12,378 nucleotides of DNA, taken from positions 1 to 12,378 of the forward strand of contig JAMOPE010000222.1 of assembly GCA_027064785.1 (NCBI GenBank), in the 5' to 3' direction. A program made the translations under genes and the position numbers. This DNA is from Geobacteraceae bacterium (lineage in GTDB: Bacteria > Desulfobacterota > Desulfuromonadia > Desulfuromonadales > Geopsychrobacteraceae). Position 1 is the stretch's first letter, and each line of letters begins with the position of its first letter. Shown here piece by piece: positions 1-7,901 of this stretch. Under the pieces are notes generated by a model. The model saw only the letters and a program-made list of their open reading frames with translations, was not told where the DNA came from and did no database searches.

Positions 1-1436
1 TCCATCTCGGCATGAATCCGGTTGTCGGTCAGCAGTTGTTTGATATAGGTACAGCTGAAGGCATAGAAGGGAATAAACGGCATATCTTCATCAAACAGTT
101 TGTACCATGCCTCTTTGAGAATGACAGGGTCGGTGCTGCCTTCAGTGAAAAGCACAGGTTTCTTTTCAATCTGGATGGCATTGATAATACTTAGCAGCTG
201 TTCCTGCTCTGAATATTTGATCAGATCGGCGCTAAGCTTCTTGATAGCAACTGTTTTAGGCAAATCGTAGCAATTGACCTGATTATTCTTGATATCGAAA
301 AATTTGATTTTCTGCTTGTCGTGGGGAATCAGGGTGACCGCACTATGGCTGCTCATCAGCAGATGATTATTCTTGGTTGCGGTATCGGTGATCTCGAATA
401 CCTGCTTGAGAAAATCAAACTGCCATTCCGGATGGAGGAAGGAATCTGGTTCATCCAGCAAGGTGACACAATTGCGGTCCTTGAACAGTTCCACAATGGA
501 ATAGATGTAAACGGATTGAAATTGCCCGTCACTGAAGTGGGCGATGTCGGCATTTACAGCGCCGGTTAATTTCAGGGGAATGGAAATCTCTGCCAGCATC
601 CCTAAAGTTTTCAGATTGTCAAACTGTCTGAACAGCCCTTGAGCGCTGACATCGGTGAATTCGTGCCGGATTTTGCCAATATCGTAATAGAGGATATAAC
701 GGTCATCGGAACCGAAATAACCTTCGGAGCGAACCGGGCCGTCGCCCGCTGTGCTGATGCATCCGTGCAAACGGTCGAGAAAAGTTTTGGTGATTCCCTC
801 CGGCTTCCAATAGCGGTCGGTCTCGTCGTTGTACTCGATATCAAAGCGAGAATCAGCGGCATAGGCGGGCCGCTTCAAAACCAGCCGCACTTCAGGGGTG
901 ACGGTTTCAATACCCAGCTTTTGGCAGATAAACTGCCGCGCCTTGCAGGCATCGGGCTGCATCAGCAGCACTGCCAGCAGCAACTCCTTGTATTCCGGAC
1001 CGATGCCAATAAACCGACGGCTCTCGTTAAAGTCGGCTTTCTTGATGCGTTTGCGGAAGGATACTTCGTATTTCTCCACCAACCCGGCCACCGTATCATT
1101 GTGACCGGAATAGTAGATCAATACATTGTCCGGCAATGGTGTCTTGCCGATGGTTTTGCGTTCATCACCGTTAATCCTAAGAGCACCATTCTTCCAGGAA
1201 AGTTTGGTTTCTCTGCCGTTTATTTCGTAGCTCAGGCGATAGTTGAAATCGCATGCAGCCTTGTCTTTGTCGTACTCGTAGACATGACGAAAGATTTCAA
1301 TAAAGGCCTCGAACAAATTGGACTTGCCGGTGGCGTTTTTGCCGACAAAGACATCGATAAAACTGTTACCGTCAAAGTCCAGGGTAAAATCTTTGAGGTT
1401 TTTGTACTGGCCGATATAAACCGATTTCAGCTGCAT
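1..1436 (-). CDS. AAA-family ATPase with C-terminal TOPRIM start (OLD-like nuclease), partial
   Basis: This gene is open to the left edge, so only the first 478 residues are visible. The N-terminus MQLKSVYIGQYKNL is typical of RecF/SMC-like ATPases. Walker A is GKNATGKS at residues 32-39, a signature-like FSDGQFQ precedes Walker B, Walker B with the D-loop is LLDEPDSFLHP at 326-336, and the switch histidine is in SSHS at 362-365. From about residue 428 VLFTEGSTD (E432, D436) matches the start of a TOPRIM domain, as in OLD-family nucleases; the later DxD motif would lie outside the window. The start is the ATG at 1436, nine bases after the hsdS stop, with GGGAG about five bases upstream, so it is the last visible gene of the hsd operon. 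Known relatives act in phage defence (OLD, Gabija GajA, hsd-linked RloA/B, PARIS AriA/AriB). Which of these it belongs to cannot be decided without the C-terminus and the next gene. Confidence 0.85.
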   Translation of the reverse strand, partial: MQLKSVYIGQYKNLKDFTLDFDGNSFIDVFVGKNATGKSNLFEAFIEIFRHVYEYDKDKAACDFNYRLSYEINGRETKLSWKNGALRINGDERKTIGKTPLPDNVLIYYSGHNDTVAGLVEKYEVSFRKRIKKADFNESRRFIGIGPEYKELLLAVLLMQPDACKARQFICQKLGIETVTPEVRLVLKRPAYAADSRFDIEYNDETDRYWKPEGITKTFLDRLHGCISTAGDGPVRSEGYFGSDDRYILYYDIGKIRHEFTDVSAQGLFRQFDNLKTLGMLAEISIPLKLTGAVNADIAHFSDGQFQSVYIYSIVELFKDRNCVTLLDEPDSFLHPEWQFDFLKQVFEITDTATKNNHLLMSSHSAVTLIPHDKQKIKFFDIKNNQVNCYDLPKTVAIKKLSADLIKYSEQEQLLSIINAIQIEKKPVLFTEGSTDPVILKEAWYKLFDEDMPFIPFYAFSCTYIKQLLTDNRIHAEM

Positions 1437-1445
1437 GGTATCTCC

Positions 1446-2258
1446 CTATACCTGCACCATCACGGCATCCAGCAGTTCGGTCTGTGTGCTGGTGGCGACG
1501 TCGATTTGTTGTTCCAGTTCGTCGCAGCGGGCCATGAGCTGGTCGATTTTGGCAACGATGCGGTGTTGTTCGGGGAGTGGGGGGACTGGAATGATTAATT
1601 CTTCAATACTTTTTTTGGATACAGCAGAAAATGTTGTTCCTGTTGCATATGATTCCAGTTTTTTCCTAAAACCCATCATCAAGTAGTTGACATATATTTC
1701 AGGAACACCTGCAACCGGTCTCAAGGCTGCGAGTCCACGCCCTATACAACACTTAATGCTGGCGATGTTGGTAGGTCCTACAGGTGCTCTTACAGATAAT
1801 AAAATATCATTTGGGTATGCATATTTTTTGGGATTGGTGCACCAATAACGTGGTGATGGATGTTTTTGCCCAAAATCTGCTTTGCCCTGAAAAAAAGGAA
1901 TCCCTTTTTTCTCTTGGTTGTAATATTTTGATGCTGGACTTTGCCCCATTTCTAGATAAATAAAATTCCCCAATCTCACCCACTCCCAGCCCTCCGGCAC
2001 CTCATACGGCACTTCCTCCGGCTTGATGGGCGGCAGTTTTTTGGGCTTTCTGATCTTCTTCTCTTTTATTTGTCGCTGTTTTTCCGCCTCGATCTCCTTG
2101 AGCAACTCGCTGGCTGGCGGGTCGTTTGGGTCTTGCGGGACGAGTTTTCCCTGCATGGCCAGGGTCAGGATCAGCTCCCGCAGCTTCTTGATGCCGTCCG
2201 GAGCGGCAAAGGCGGTCTCGAAATGTTTTTCCAGCAGGCAGACGGTCTGATTATTCAT
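1446..2258 (-). CDS. hsdS: Type I restriction-modification specificity subunit HsdS, single-TRD (half-length)
   Basis: The product chooses the DNA site for the HsdM/HsdR complex. With the ATG at 2258 it has 270 residues, against roughly 400-600 for usual HsdS proteins. Residues 10-92 are a conserved region with LILTLAMQGKLVPQDPNDPP, a charged helix and EVPEGWEWVRLG. Residues about 93-226 form a single target recognition domain. Residues 227-270 (PPLPEQHRIVAKIDQLMARC to ELLDAVMVQV) are a conserved coiled-coil region with the ending I recall for full-length members. It therefore has the two termini of a two-TRD protein but only one TRD. A GTG at 2264 is an alternative start, but the ATG is preceded by GGAAAGG at good spacing. 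It overlaps the GxxExxY gene by eight bases. It probably works as a dimer recognising an inverted-repeat site; an inactive deletion form is the alternative. Confidence 0.92.
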   Translation of the reverse strand: MNNQTVCLLEKHFETAFAAPDGIKKLRELILTLAMQGKLVPQDPNDPPASELLKEIEAEKQRQIKEKKIRKPKKLPPIKPEEVPYEVPEGWEWVRLGNFIYLEMGQSPASKYYNQEKKGIPFFQGKADFGQKHPSPRYWCTNPKKYAYPNDILLSVRAPVGPTNIASIKCCIGRGLAALRPVAGVPEIYVNYLMMGFRKKLESYATGTTFSAVSKKSIEELIIPVPPLPEQHRIVAKIDQLMARCDELEQQIDVATSTQTELLDAVMVQV

Positions 2259-2727
2259 GGCCACCTTTCCTGTTCTGGTTCACACGAAGGCACGAAGACA
2301 CGAAGTCCTGTTTCCCATTAACGATGCGCTTACAGCCTTCCTTGAATGTGGCCGTACCAAAATTTATGAGCAAACCGAGAGGAAGGTTCAACAACCGCAG
2401 ATAGGTTAAAACCTGTTTGAAATGGACAGGAGCAAGTTTTTCTACCGACTTCAACTCAATCAGTAAAATGTCCTCGACGATCAAATCTGCTCTGAAACCT
2501 TCATGGATGGTAAGTCCCATGACTTCGATTGGGATAGCTTGCTGACGCTTTACCCTTAAGCCCTGTTTCTCCAAGAGTTTTTCCAACACCATTTCATAAA
2601 CGGACTCCAGCAGCCCGGGCCCGATTTCTACATGCATCCTGTAGGCACAATCCACAACAATTCTGGATATTTCTTCCTTGTCCCTTCGTGTCTTCGTGCC
2701 TTCGTGTGAGATATTACCCTTATTCAT
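2251..2727 (-). CDS. GxxExxY protein (PDDEXK_3-type nuclease fold)
   Basis: This 158-residue protein carries the family-naming motif GLLESVYE (G38, E41, Y44). It also has a plausible PD-(D/E)XK core: D81 in FRADLIV, E91 and K93 in IELKSVE, and Q105 in HFKQVLTYL. The family is widespread in environmental bacteria and, to my knowledge, has no firmly established function; nuclease activity is inferred from the fold. The start ATG at 2727 overlaps the yhcG-like stop as ATGA. The N-terminal residues SHEGTKTR and the C-terminal residues VSSCLRV are both encoded by arms of a 26-base inverted repeat, so the ends of this protein are repeat-derived. Its last codons also supply the ribosome binding site of hsdS. 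It does not belong to the core type I machinery and appears to have been inserted into the operon. Confidence 0.85.
   Translation of the reverse strand: MNKGNISHEGTKTRRDKEEISRIVVDCAYRMHVEIGPGLLESVYEMVLEKLLEKQGLRVKRQQAIPIEVMGLTIHEGFRADLIVEDILLIELKSVEKLAPVHFKQVLTYLRLLNLPLGLLINFGTATFKEGCKRIVNGKQDFVSSCLRVNQNRKGGHE
2280..2305. repeat. Left arm of 26-base perfect inverted repeat
   Basis: The arm contains CGAAGGCACGAAGACACG, itself built of repeated CACGAAG-like units, and is an exact reverse complement of 2684-2709. It lies in the last codons of the GxxExxY gene, 22 bases upstream of the hsdS start codon. In the mRNA the two arms could pair across about 380 bases. Confidence 0.95.
2684..2709. repeat. 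Right arm of 26-base perfect inverted repeat
   Basis: Exact reverse complement of 2280-2305, containing CGTGTCTTCGTGCCTTCG. It lies in the first codons of the GxxExxY gene and encodes its SHEGTKTR stretch. The same type of CGAAGGCACGAAG sequence is, as far as I recall, common beside GxxExxY genes in other genomes, which would fit a repeat family that travels with the gene. Confidence 0.95.
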
Positions 2728-3764
2728 GATTCATGCCCCGCCAGTTCCTTCTCGATCTGTTCGATGCTGGGCAGGCTGGTCTTGAGTTCCTCGGGCAGGG
2801 ATGCCACCAACTGGTATTCGGCGATGCCCATGGGCCTGTTGTTGTCACGCAGGGCATATTCAGCAACCACCTTGTTTTTACTCTTGCAGAGAAGAAGACC
2901 GATGGTGGGGTTGTCCTGATCACTTTTCATTTGTTCATCAACGGCAGTGAGGTAAAATCCCAACTGCCCCAGGTGCTCGGGCTTGAATTTCCCGGCCTTG
3001 ATTTCAATCACCACGTAACAGCGCAGTTTCAGATGATAAAAGAGCAGGTCGAGATAGAACTCGTCTCCACCCACGTCAATCAGCACCTGGCGGCCTACAT
3101 AGGCGAATCCGGCTCCCAGTTCCAGCAGAAATTGGGTGATATGTTCCACCAGGGCGGATTCGACCTCACGTTCCTGCGCCTCATTGGTCAAGCCAAGAAA
3201 ATCGAATCGGTAAGGATCTTTCAGGGATTCACGGGCGAGATCCGACTGCGGTTTGGGCAGTTGCTGCTCAAAATTGGTGACGGCCTTGCCCTCGCGCTCC
3301 AGCAGACGGGTTTCAATCTGCATGACCATAACATTGCGCGACCAGCCGTGCTCAATCGCCTTCCGGGCATACCAGAGCCGCTCTTCCGGAGAGTTCAACT
3401 TGTCAAGCAGAGTGACCAGGTGATACCAGGGTAATTGTGCAAGCAGCTCCTGCACAATTACGGCATCTTCCCATGCCGCCGCAAAGGCGCGCATATACTT
3501 GAGATTGCGCGGCGAAAACCCCTTCATTTCCGGAAAGGCCGTGCGCAGGTCATGGGAAAGGCGGTCAATGACCTTGGCGCCCCATCCCTGTTCTGCCTGG
3601 CGGGCCAGAATGTCGCGGCCGATCTGCCAGTACAACAGGATCAACTCCCGGTTGACCGCCAAGGTTGCCCGTTGCCGGGCTGCGTGGATTCTGGCTTTCA
3701 GTTCCTCAAGCCACTTGCCGTACCATTCTGGCGGCTCCATCAAGGAAACTGCCTTTTCGTTCAT
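2724..3764 (-). CDS. YhcG/DUF1016-family PD-(D/E)XK nuclease
   Basis: This 346-residue protein matches the YhcG (DUF1016) family in length and layout. An N-terminal helical DUF1016_N part (about residues 15-170) contains NRELILLYWQIGRDIL, GFSPRNLKYMRAF and LPWYHLVTLLDKL. A C-terminal nuclease domain follows, with D239 in FYLDLLFYH, E254 and K256 in VVIEIKAGKF and Q267 in HLGQLGFYL, a complete PD-(D/E)XK set. The family was predicted to be nucleases resembling Holliday-junction or restriction enzymes and is often found inside type I hsd operons; its exact role there is not settled. The start ATG at 3764 overlaps the hsdM stop as ATGA, and its own stop overlaps the next start the same way, so translation is coupled on both sides. 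All catalytic residues are present and nothing looks broken. Confidence 0.92.
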   Translation of the reverse strand: MNEKAVSLMEPPEWYGKWLEELKARIHAARQRATLAVNRELILLYWQIGRDILARQAEQGWGAKVIDRLSHDLRTAFPEMKGFSPRNLKYMRAFAAAWEDAVIVQELLAQLPWYHLVTLLDKLNSPEERLWYARKAIEHGWSRNVMVMQIETRLLEREGKAVTNFEQQLPKPQSDLARESLKDPYRFDFLGLTNEAQEREVESALVEHITQFLLELGAGFAYVGRQVLIDVGGDEFYLDLLFYHLKLRCYVVIEIKAGKFKPEHLGQLGFYLTAVDEQMKSDQDNPTIGLLLCKSKNKVVAEYALRDNNRPMGIAEYQLVASLPEELKTSLPSIEQIEKELAGHES

Positions 3765-5227
3765 TGCCGTCCCTCCAGGGCCTGGATCAGTTCCGCTTTC
3801 AGGGCGTTTTGCGCAGCTTCAAGCCGGGCGGATATGTTTTTGTATTCCGCCAGCAGTTCATCCGGATCGCGGTGGATGACTTCCTCCTCATAGGGATTCT
3901 TGCAATCCAGGTTATAATTGCGCTGGGCCAATTCCTTGGCGCTGATTTTCCAGGCATGGCAGGTGGTCTTGCGGCCCTTGCGGGCAGCGCCGCCCCACCA
4001 TTTTTTCTCCCGGTCGAATTCAGCAATGGTCAGCGGCTTGGAACGGGAATAGGATTTGTAGCCTTTGGGATAGGGATGCTCGAAAAACCACACCTCCCTG
4101 GTAGGGCCGCCTTTTTCAAAGAACAGGATATTGGTGGCGATGGAGGTGTAAGGAGAAAAAACGCCCTTGGGCAAACGGACAATGGTGTGCAGATTGAACT
4201 CTTCCAACAGTTCGCGCTTGAGCGTGGTCTTGACACCCTCGCCAAAGAGAAATCCGTCGGGCAGCACCACGGCGGCGCGGCCGGTATCGTGTTTGAGCAG
4301 GTGCATGATCAGGGCCATGAAGAGATCGGCGGTCTCACGGGTCTGATATTTCTTGAGAAAGTTCTTCTCGATGCCGTCTTCTTCCATGCCGCCGAAAGGT
4401 GGATTGGTAACGATGATATCCACCCGGTCCCTGGGACCATAATCTTTTAGCGGCCGGCTCAAGGTGTTGTCGTGGCGGATGTTGGTGGGCACATCGATGT
4501 CGTGCAGCATCATGTTGGTTATGGCCAGCATATGCGGCAGGGGTTTTTTCTCGACTCCGTGGATGGATGCCTGCAGGATGCTCATATCGTCGGCATTTTT
4601 GACCTGTTTTTTCAGATGTTCGATGGCGCAGGTGAGAAAGCCGCCGGTGCCGCAGGCCGGGTCGAGTATTTTTTCTCCCAATTTGGGATCGATCATGTCC
4701 ACCATAAATTGGGTAACGGCGCGGGGAGTGTAGTATTCTCCTGCATTGCCGGCTGATTGCAGGTCGGCAAGGATCTTTTCGTAAATGTCGTTGAACAGGT
4801 GTCGGTCTTTGGATAAGTTAAAATCCAGATCCTCTTCGATGGTGTTGATCACCTGGCGCAGCAGGGTACCGGATTTTATGTAGTTGTAGGCGTCCTCGAA
4901 AACCGAGCCCACCACCTTGCCACGGGCAGAGACCCCAGCGGTGGTGGCTAGTTTTTTCAGGGCGGGGAAAAGGTCGTTGTTGACAAAATCGATTAGTTCC
5001 TCGCCGGTCATGCCTTCGGGGTCTTTGGCCCAGTTGGACCAGCGGAAACGGCTCGGCAGGGGTGATTTGTAGCCGGGAACGGTGAACTGCCATTCCCGTT
5101 CCTTATCGTCGAATATCTTCAGAAAAAGCAGCCAGGCAAGCTGGCTGATGCGCTGGGCATCCCCGTCAACGCCGACATCCTTACGCATTATGTCCTGAAT
5201 GGTTTTGATCAGGGTGGTGATGGACAT
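3761..5227 (-). CDS. hsdM: Type I restriction-modification N6-adenine methyltransferase HsdM
   Basis: The product transfers a methyl group from S-adenosylmethionine to adenine N6 at sites chosen by HsdS and also forms part of the restriction complex. The 488 residues carry an N-terminal HsdM_N helical domain (about 1-150, with QLAWLLFLKIFDDKE), GEYYTPRAV at 163-171, the AdoMet-binding motif DPACGTGG at 189-196, and the catalytic motif NPPF at 275-278. A C-terminal region meets HsdS. The length is normal and all key residues are present. It starts 25 bases after the hsdR stop with an AAAGGAAG binding site, and its stop overlaps the start of the yhcG-like gene. The gene order hsdR-hsdM-accessory-hsdS in one transcript fits a complete type I system. 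Confidence 0.97.
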   Translation of the reverse strand: MSITTLIKTIQDIMRKDVGVDGDAQRISQLAWLLFLKIFDDKEREWQFTVPGYKSPLPSRFRWSNWAKDPEGMTGEELIDFVNNDLFPALKKLATTAGVSARGKVVGSVFEDAYNYIKSGTLLRQVINTIEEDLDFNLSKDRHLFNDIYEKILADLQSAGNAGEYYTPRAVTQFMVDMIDPKLGEKILDPACGTGGFLTCAIEHLKKQVKNADDMSILQASIHGVEKKPLPHMLAITNMMLHDIDVPTNIRHDNTLSRPLKDYGPRDRVDIIVTNPPFGGMEEDGIEKNFLKKYQTRETADLFMALIMHLLKHDTGRAAVVLPDGFLFGEGVKTTLKRELLEEFNLHTIVRLPKGVFSPYTSIATNILFFEKGGPTREVWFFEHPYPKGYKSYSRSKPLTIAEFDREKKWWGGAARKGRKTTCHAWKISAKELAQRNYNLDCKNPYEEEVIHRDPDELLAEYKNISARLEAAQNALKAELIQALEGRQ

Positions 5228-5252
5228 ACTTTACTTCCTTTGTTGTTGGCTT

Positions 5253-7640
5253 TTACCCTGCATACAGAGCTTCTTCCAGTTCGTGGAGCGCCTGCCGGTA
5301 CTGATTCGGCCCTCCGAATGCCTGGATGATTTCCATGGGAGTGCCGAAATCGGTGAAAGGAGCAATGGTAAGAATCCGGGGCTCCTCGATATGGGTTACG
5401 CCTTCATCTGCGTATTTATCCAGCAGGGCATCCAGGACGCGGCGGGCTTGCTGGCCGTATTTACTGAAATAGTCGCGTTTCCTGACCTGTTCCGCCCGTT
5501 CCCTTCGGGTCAGCGGCGGCCGGTCCCAGGCGACATGGCAGATCAGGTCGAAAGGATCGAACTCCTTGCCTGATTTGCGACCGATTTCGTCGGCCAGGGC
5601 ATCGAAAAACACCCCCTGCTCAGCCAATTCTTCAATAATTGCCTGTTTTTTCTCGGCACTGCTCCAACGGCGCAAAAAATCATCCAGGGAGTCAAACTCC
5701 TTTGCAAGCGCCTTGCGGGTGTAATCCTTGAGGGATTCGGTAATCAGTCTGCCGTCAGCGTCGAAATACTGAACCCGCTCGGCAGCGACCTTGACCTCGA
5801 CATTGTCCACCACATAGCGCCGCACACCGGAGCCCATCTCGTCTGGGCCGGGTTCCACCACTACCGGATGGTCATGCTCTTCACCCGGGAGCGGATAGGA
5901 GGTTCCCCCGTCACCGGGTAGGTTTTCGTCAATATCGGGCGGCACCGGAGACTCATCGCCCCGAGGTTCGTAAACCTGAACCGGATCGCCGTCAAAATCA
6001 GGATCGGCAAACAGCTCGGTCGCCTTCTTGAAATCCATAATGGTGAAATAATACTTACCGTAGTCCTCATTGATGCGGGTGCCGCGCCCGATAATCTGCT
6101 TGAACTCGGTCATGGACTGGATACGCTGATCAAGCACAATCAGCTTGCAGGTCTGGGCGTCAACGCCGGTGGTCATCAGCTTGGAAGTGGTGGCAATAAC
6201 CGGGTATTTGCTTTCCGGGAAGATGAAATTGTCGAGTTCGGCCTTGCCCTCCTCGTTGTCGCCGGTGATACGCATGACATACTTGCTGTTTTGCGCGACC
6301 AGATCACTGTTTTCGTTCACCAGAGCCTGGCGCATGCGTTCGGCGTGATCGATGTTTTCGCAAAACACGATGGTTTTGTCAAAGCGGTTGGTCTGCCGCA
6401 GAAATTCGCTGATCTTGGCGGCAACCAGTTGGGTGCGTTTCTCCAGCACCAGGGTCTTGTCGAAATCTTTCTGGTTGTAGATGCGGTCCTCGATTTCGTT
6501 TCCGTATTTATCGCGCATACCCTTGTCGGGCCGCCAGCCAGTTAAATCTTTGTCCAGATCGATACGGACTACTTTGTACGGGGCCAGGAAACCGTCATCG
6601 ATGCCCTGTTTGAGGGAGTAGGTGTAAATGGGCTCACCAAAGTAGTCTATGTTGGAAACCTCTCTTGTCTCCTTGGGGGTAGCGGTCAGACCGATCTGAG
6701 TGGCTGACGAGAAGTACTCGAGGATCTCGCGCCACGCTGAATCGGCAGCGGCGCTTCCCCGGTGGCACTCGTCGATGATGATCAGATCGAAAAAATCAGG
6801 GCTGAACTGTTTGTAGATGTTTTTCTCTTCCTCGCTGCCGGTGACGGCCTGGTAAAGCGACAGGTAAATTTCATAGGATTTATTCACTTGCCGTTTCTGT
6901 ATTTTGGTCATCGCCGGGCCAAAGGGCTTGAAATCGTTGGTCATGGTCTGATCGACCAATATATTGCGATCTGCCAGAAAGAGGATGCGTTTTTTGGCTT
7001 TTGCCTTCCAGAGCCGCCAGATGATCTGGAAAGCGGTATAGGTTTTGCCGGTGCCGGTTGCCATTACCAGCAGGATGCGCTTTTGGCCACGGGCGATGGC
7101 TTCAACTGTTTTATTGATGGCCAACAATTGATAATAGCGTGGCGTCCTGCCGTTGCTGTCGCTATAGTAATCCTGTGCGACAAGAGCTGTTTGTTCATCG
7201 TCCAGCCCATGATGCGCGGACCACCAATGCCAAAGTTCTTGCGGAGATGGAAATTCATGTAGCGCAAGTTCCCGCTCAATAACGCCGTCAGTGGCGATCT
7301 TGTTATGAAACAGAAAGCCGTCTCCGTTGGAGCTGAACACGAATGGCACCTGCAGCATTTCGGCATATCCCAATGCCTGTTGCATGCCATCGCCGACTGA
7401 ATGGGTGTTATCCTTGGCCTCAATGACGGCAATGGGGATATTGGGTTTGTAGAACAGTACATAGTCAGCCCGTTTATGCCTGGCCCGGGTATAAAGTTTG
7501 CCGCGCACAATGACACGGCCCTTGGTAAGCTGATATTCTTCCCGAATCTGGGTCGCAATATCCCATCCGGCTGATTCAAGTGCCGGGGTGATATATTTCG
7601 TGCAGATGTCACGCTCGGAGAGCTGCTTCTTTTCAAACAT
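5253..7640 (-). CDS. hsdR: Type I restriction enzyme HsdR, EcoEI-like
   Basis: This is the ATP-driven translocase and nuclease subunit that cuts unmodified DNA. With the ATG at 7640 it has 795 residues. The nuclease domain comes first, with D59 in RADYVLF and E74/K76 in VIEAKDN. The superfamily 2 helicase core follows: Walker A MATGTGKT at 193-200, DECH at 290-293, LTATPKE at 318-324 and QIIGRGTR at 515-522. The C-terminal third, with a P/D/E-rich linker near 570-620, matches the EcoEI_R_C type. The frame stays open up to 7745, but that extension overlaps the regulator gene and does not look protein-like; the 7640 start has GAGGG upstream and begins [12 protein letters not shown] as expected. 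It overlaps the upstream regulator gene by eight bases. No defects are visible. Confidence 0.96.
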   Translation of the reverse strand: MFEKKQLSERDICTKYITPALESAGWDIATQIREEYQLTKGRVIVRGKLYTRARHKRADYVLFYKPNIPIAVIEAKDNTHSVGDGMQQALGYAEMLQVPFVFSSNGDGFLFHNKIATDGVIERELALHEFPSPQELWHWWSAHHGLDDEQTALVAQDYYSDSNGRTPRYYQLLAINKTVEAIARGQKRILLVMATGTGKTYTAFQIIWRLWKAKAKKRILFLADRNILVDQTMTNDFKPFGPAMTKIQKRQVNKSYEIYLSLYQAVTGSEEEKNIYKQFSPDFFDLIIIDECHRGSAAADSAWREILEYFSSATQIGLTATPKETREVSNIDYFGEPIYTYSLKQGIDDGFLAPYKVVRIDLDKDLTGWRPDKGMRDKYGNEIEDRIYNQKDFDKTLVLEKRTQLVAAKISEFLRQTNRFDKTIVFCENIDHAERMRQALVNENSDLVAQNSKYVMRITGDNEEGKAELDNFIFPESKYPVIATTSKLMTTGVDAQTCKLIVLDQRIQSMTEFKQIIGRGTRINEDYGKYYFTIMDFKKATELFADPDFDGDPVQVYEPRGDESPVPPDIDENLPGDGGTSYPLPGEEHDHPVVVEPGPDEMGSGVRRYVVDNVEVKVAAERVQYFDADGRLITESLKDYTRKALAKEFDSLDDFLRRWSSAEKKQAIIEELAEQGVFFDALADEIGRKSGKEFDPFDLICHVAWDRPPLTRRERAEQVRKRDYFSKYGQQARRVLDALLDKYADEGVTHIEEPRILTIAPFTDFGTPMEIIQAFGGPNQYRQALHELEEALYAG

Positions 7641-7845
7641 CCAGCTTTCCCTCTGCAATTTGCCTCTGGCAAAACTGTTTCCAGACTGTTTTGGCCATCT
7701 TCGATGGAGTTGTCTTGCCGTTTTCCCACCGGTTGATGGTGGCAAAGCTCACGCCAAGCGCATGGGCCAACTCCTCCTGGGACAGCTCCAGTTGGCGTCG
7801 GACTTCCTTCACCAATTTCGGAAAGTTCTCTGCTTCTCTGTTCAT
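7633..7845 (-). CDS. Small XRE-type helix-turn-helix regulator
   Basis: This 70-residue protein is essentially one Cro/C1-type DNA-binding domain: residues about 20-50 read [20 protein letters not shown] followed by [14 protein letters not shown] at 7851 is in frame, but the ATG at 7845 has AAAGG six bases upstream and is the better start. It is the first gene of the hsd operon and overlaps hsdR by eight bases, so the two are made together. Small XRE proteins next to R-M genes often act as control (C) proteins or autorepressors. Here a palindrome lies in the promoter about 60-75 bases upstream, which fits autoregulation of the whole operon. The direction of control (repression or activation) is not shown by the sequence; the operator's position inside the promoter favours repression. 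Confidence 0.88.
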   Translation of the reverse strand: MNREAENFPKLVKEVRRQLELSQEELAHALGVSFATINRWENGKTTPSKMAKTVWKQFCQRQIAEGKLDV

Positions 7846-7901
7846 TTGCAACCTTTAAGCATTTCAGCCAAATCGTTCCAACGGATCTGAATTTATCCTG
7901 T

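Larger units (their letters stand above)
2251..2728. mobile_element. Candidate GxxExxY cassette inserted between yhcG-like gene and hsdS
   Basis: Three nested signals define this unit: a 9-base direct repeat TTATTCATG at 2251-2259 and 2720-2728, a 26-base perfect inverted repeat inside it, and one GxxExxY gene filling the space. If the sequence between one copy of the direct repeat and the other were removed, the yhcG-like stop and the hsdS start would overlap as ATGA, exactly as hsdM and the yhcG-like gene do. That is what an insertion with target duplication would leave. No transposase is encoded, so movement would need an outside enzyme. The direct repeat covers two start codons (ATGAATAA on the coding strand), so chance similarity is a real alternative. 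Confidence is for mobility, not for the repeats themselves. Confidence 0.42.

Noticed and set aside
639..1598. Long plus-strand open frame of 319 codons
   Set aside because: It is antisense to the ATPase and the end of hsdS, whose minus-strand frames carry complete family motifs. The plus-strand product has no recognisable domain.
2280..2709. CRISPR-like repeats because of repeated CACGAAG units
   Set aside because: There are only two arms in inverted orientation with a gene between them; no regular repeat-spacer series exists.
3665..4450. Plus-strand open frame of 261 codons, and similar ones opposite hsdM, the yhcG-like gene and the second hsdR
   Set aside because: They mirror the codon pattern of well-supported minus-strand genes and show no motifs or ribosome binding sites.
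5253..7745. Longer hsdR start at 7745
   Set aside because: The extra 35 residues overlap the regulator gene in another frame and are not HsdR-like; the ATG at 7640 has a ribosome binding site and the expected N-terminus.
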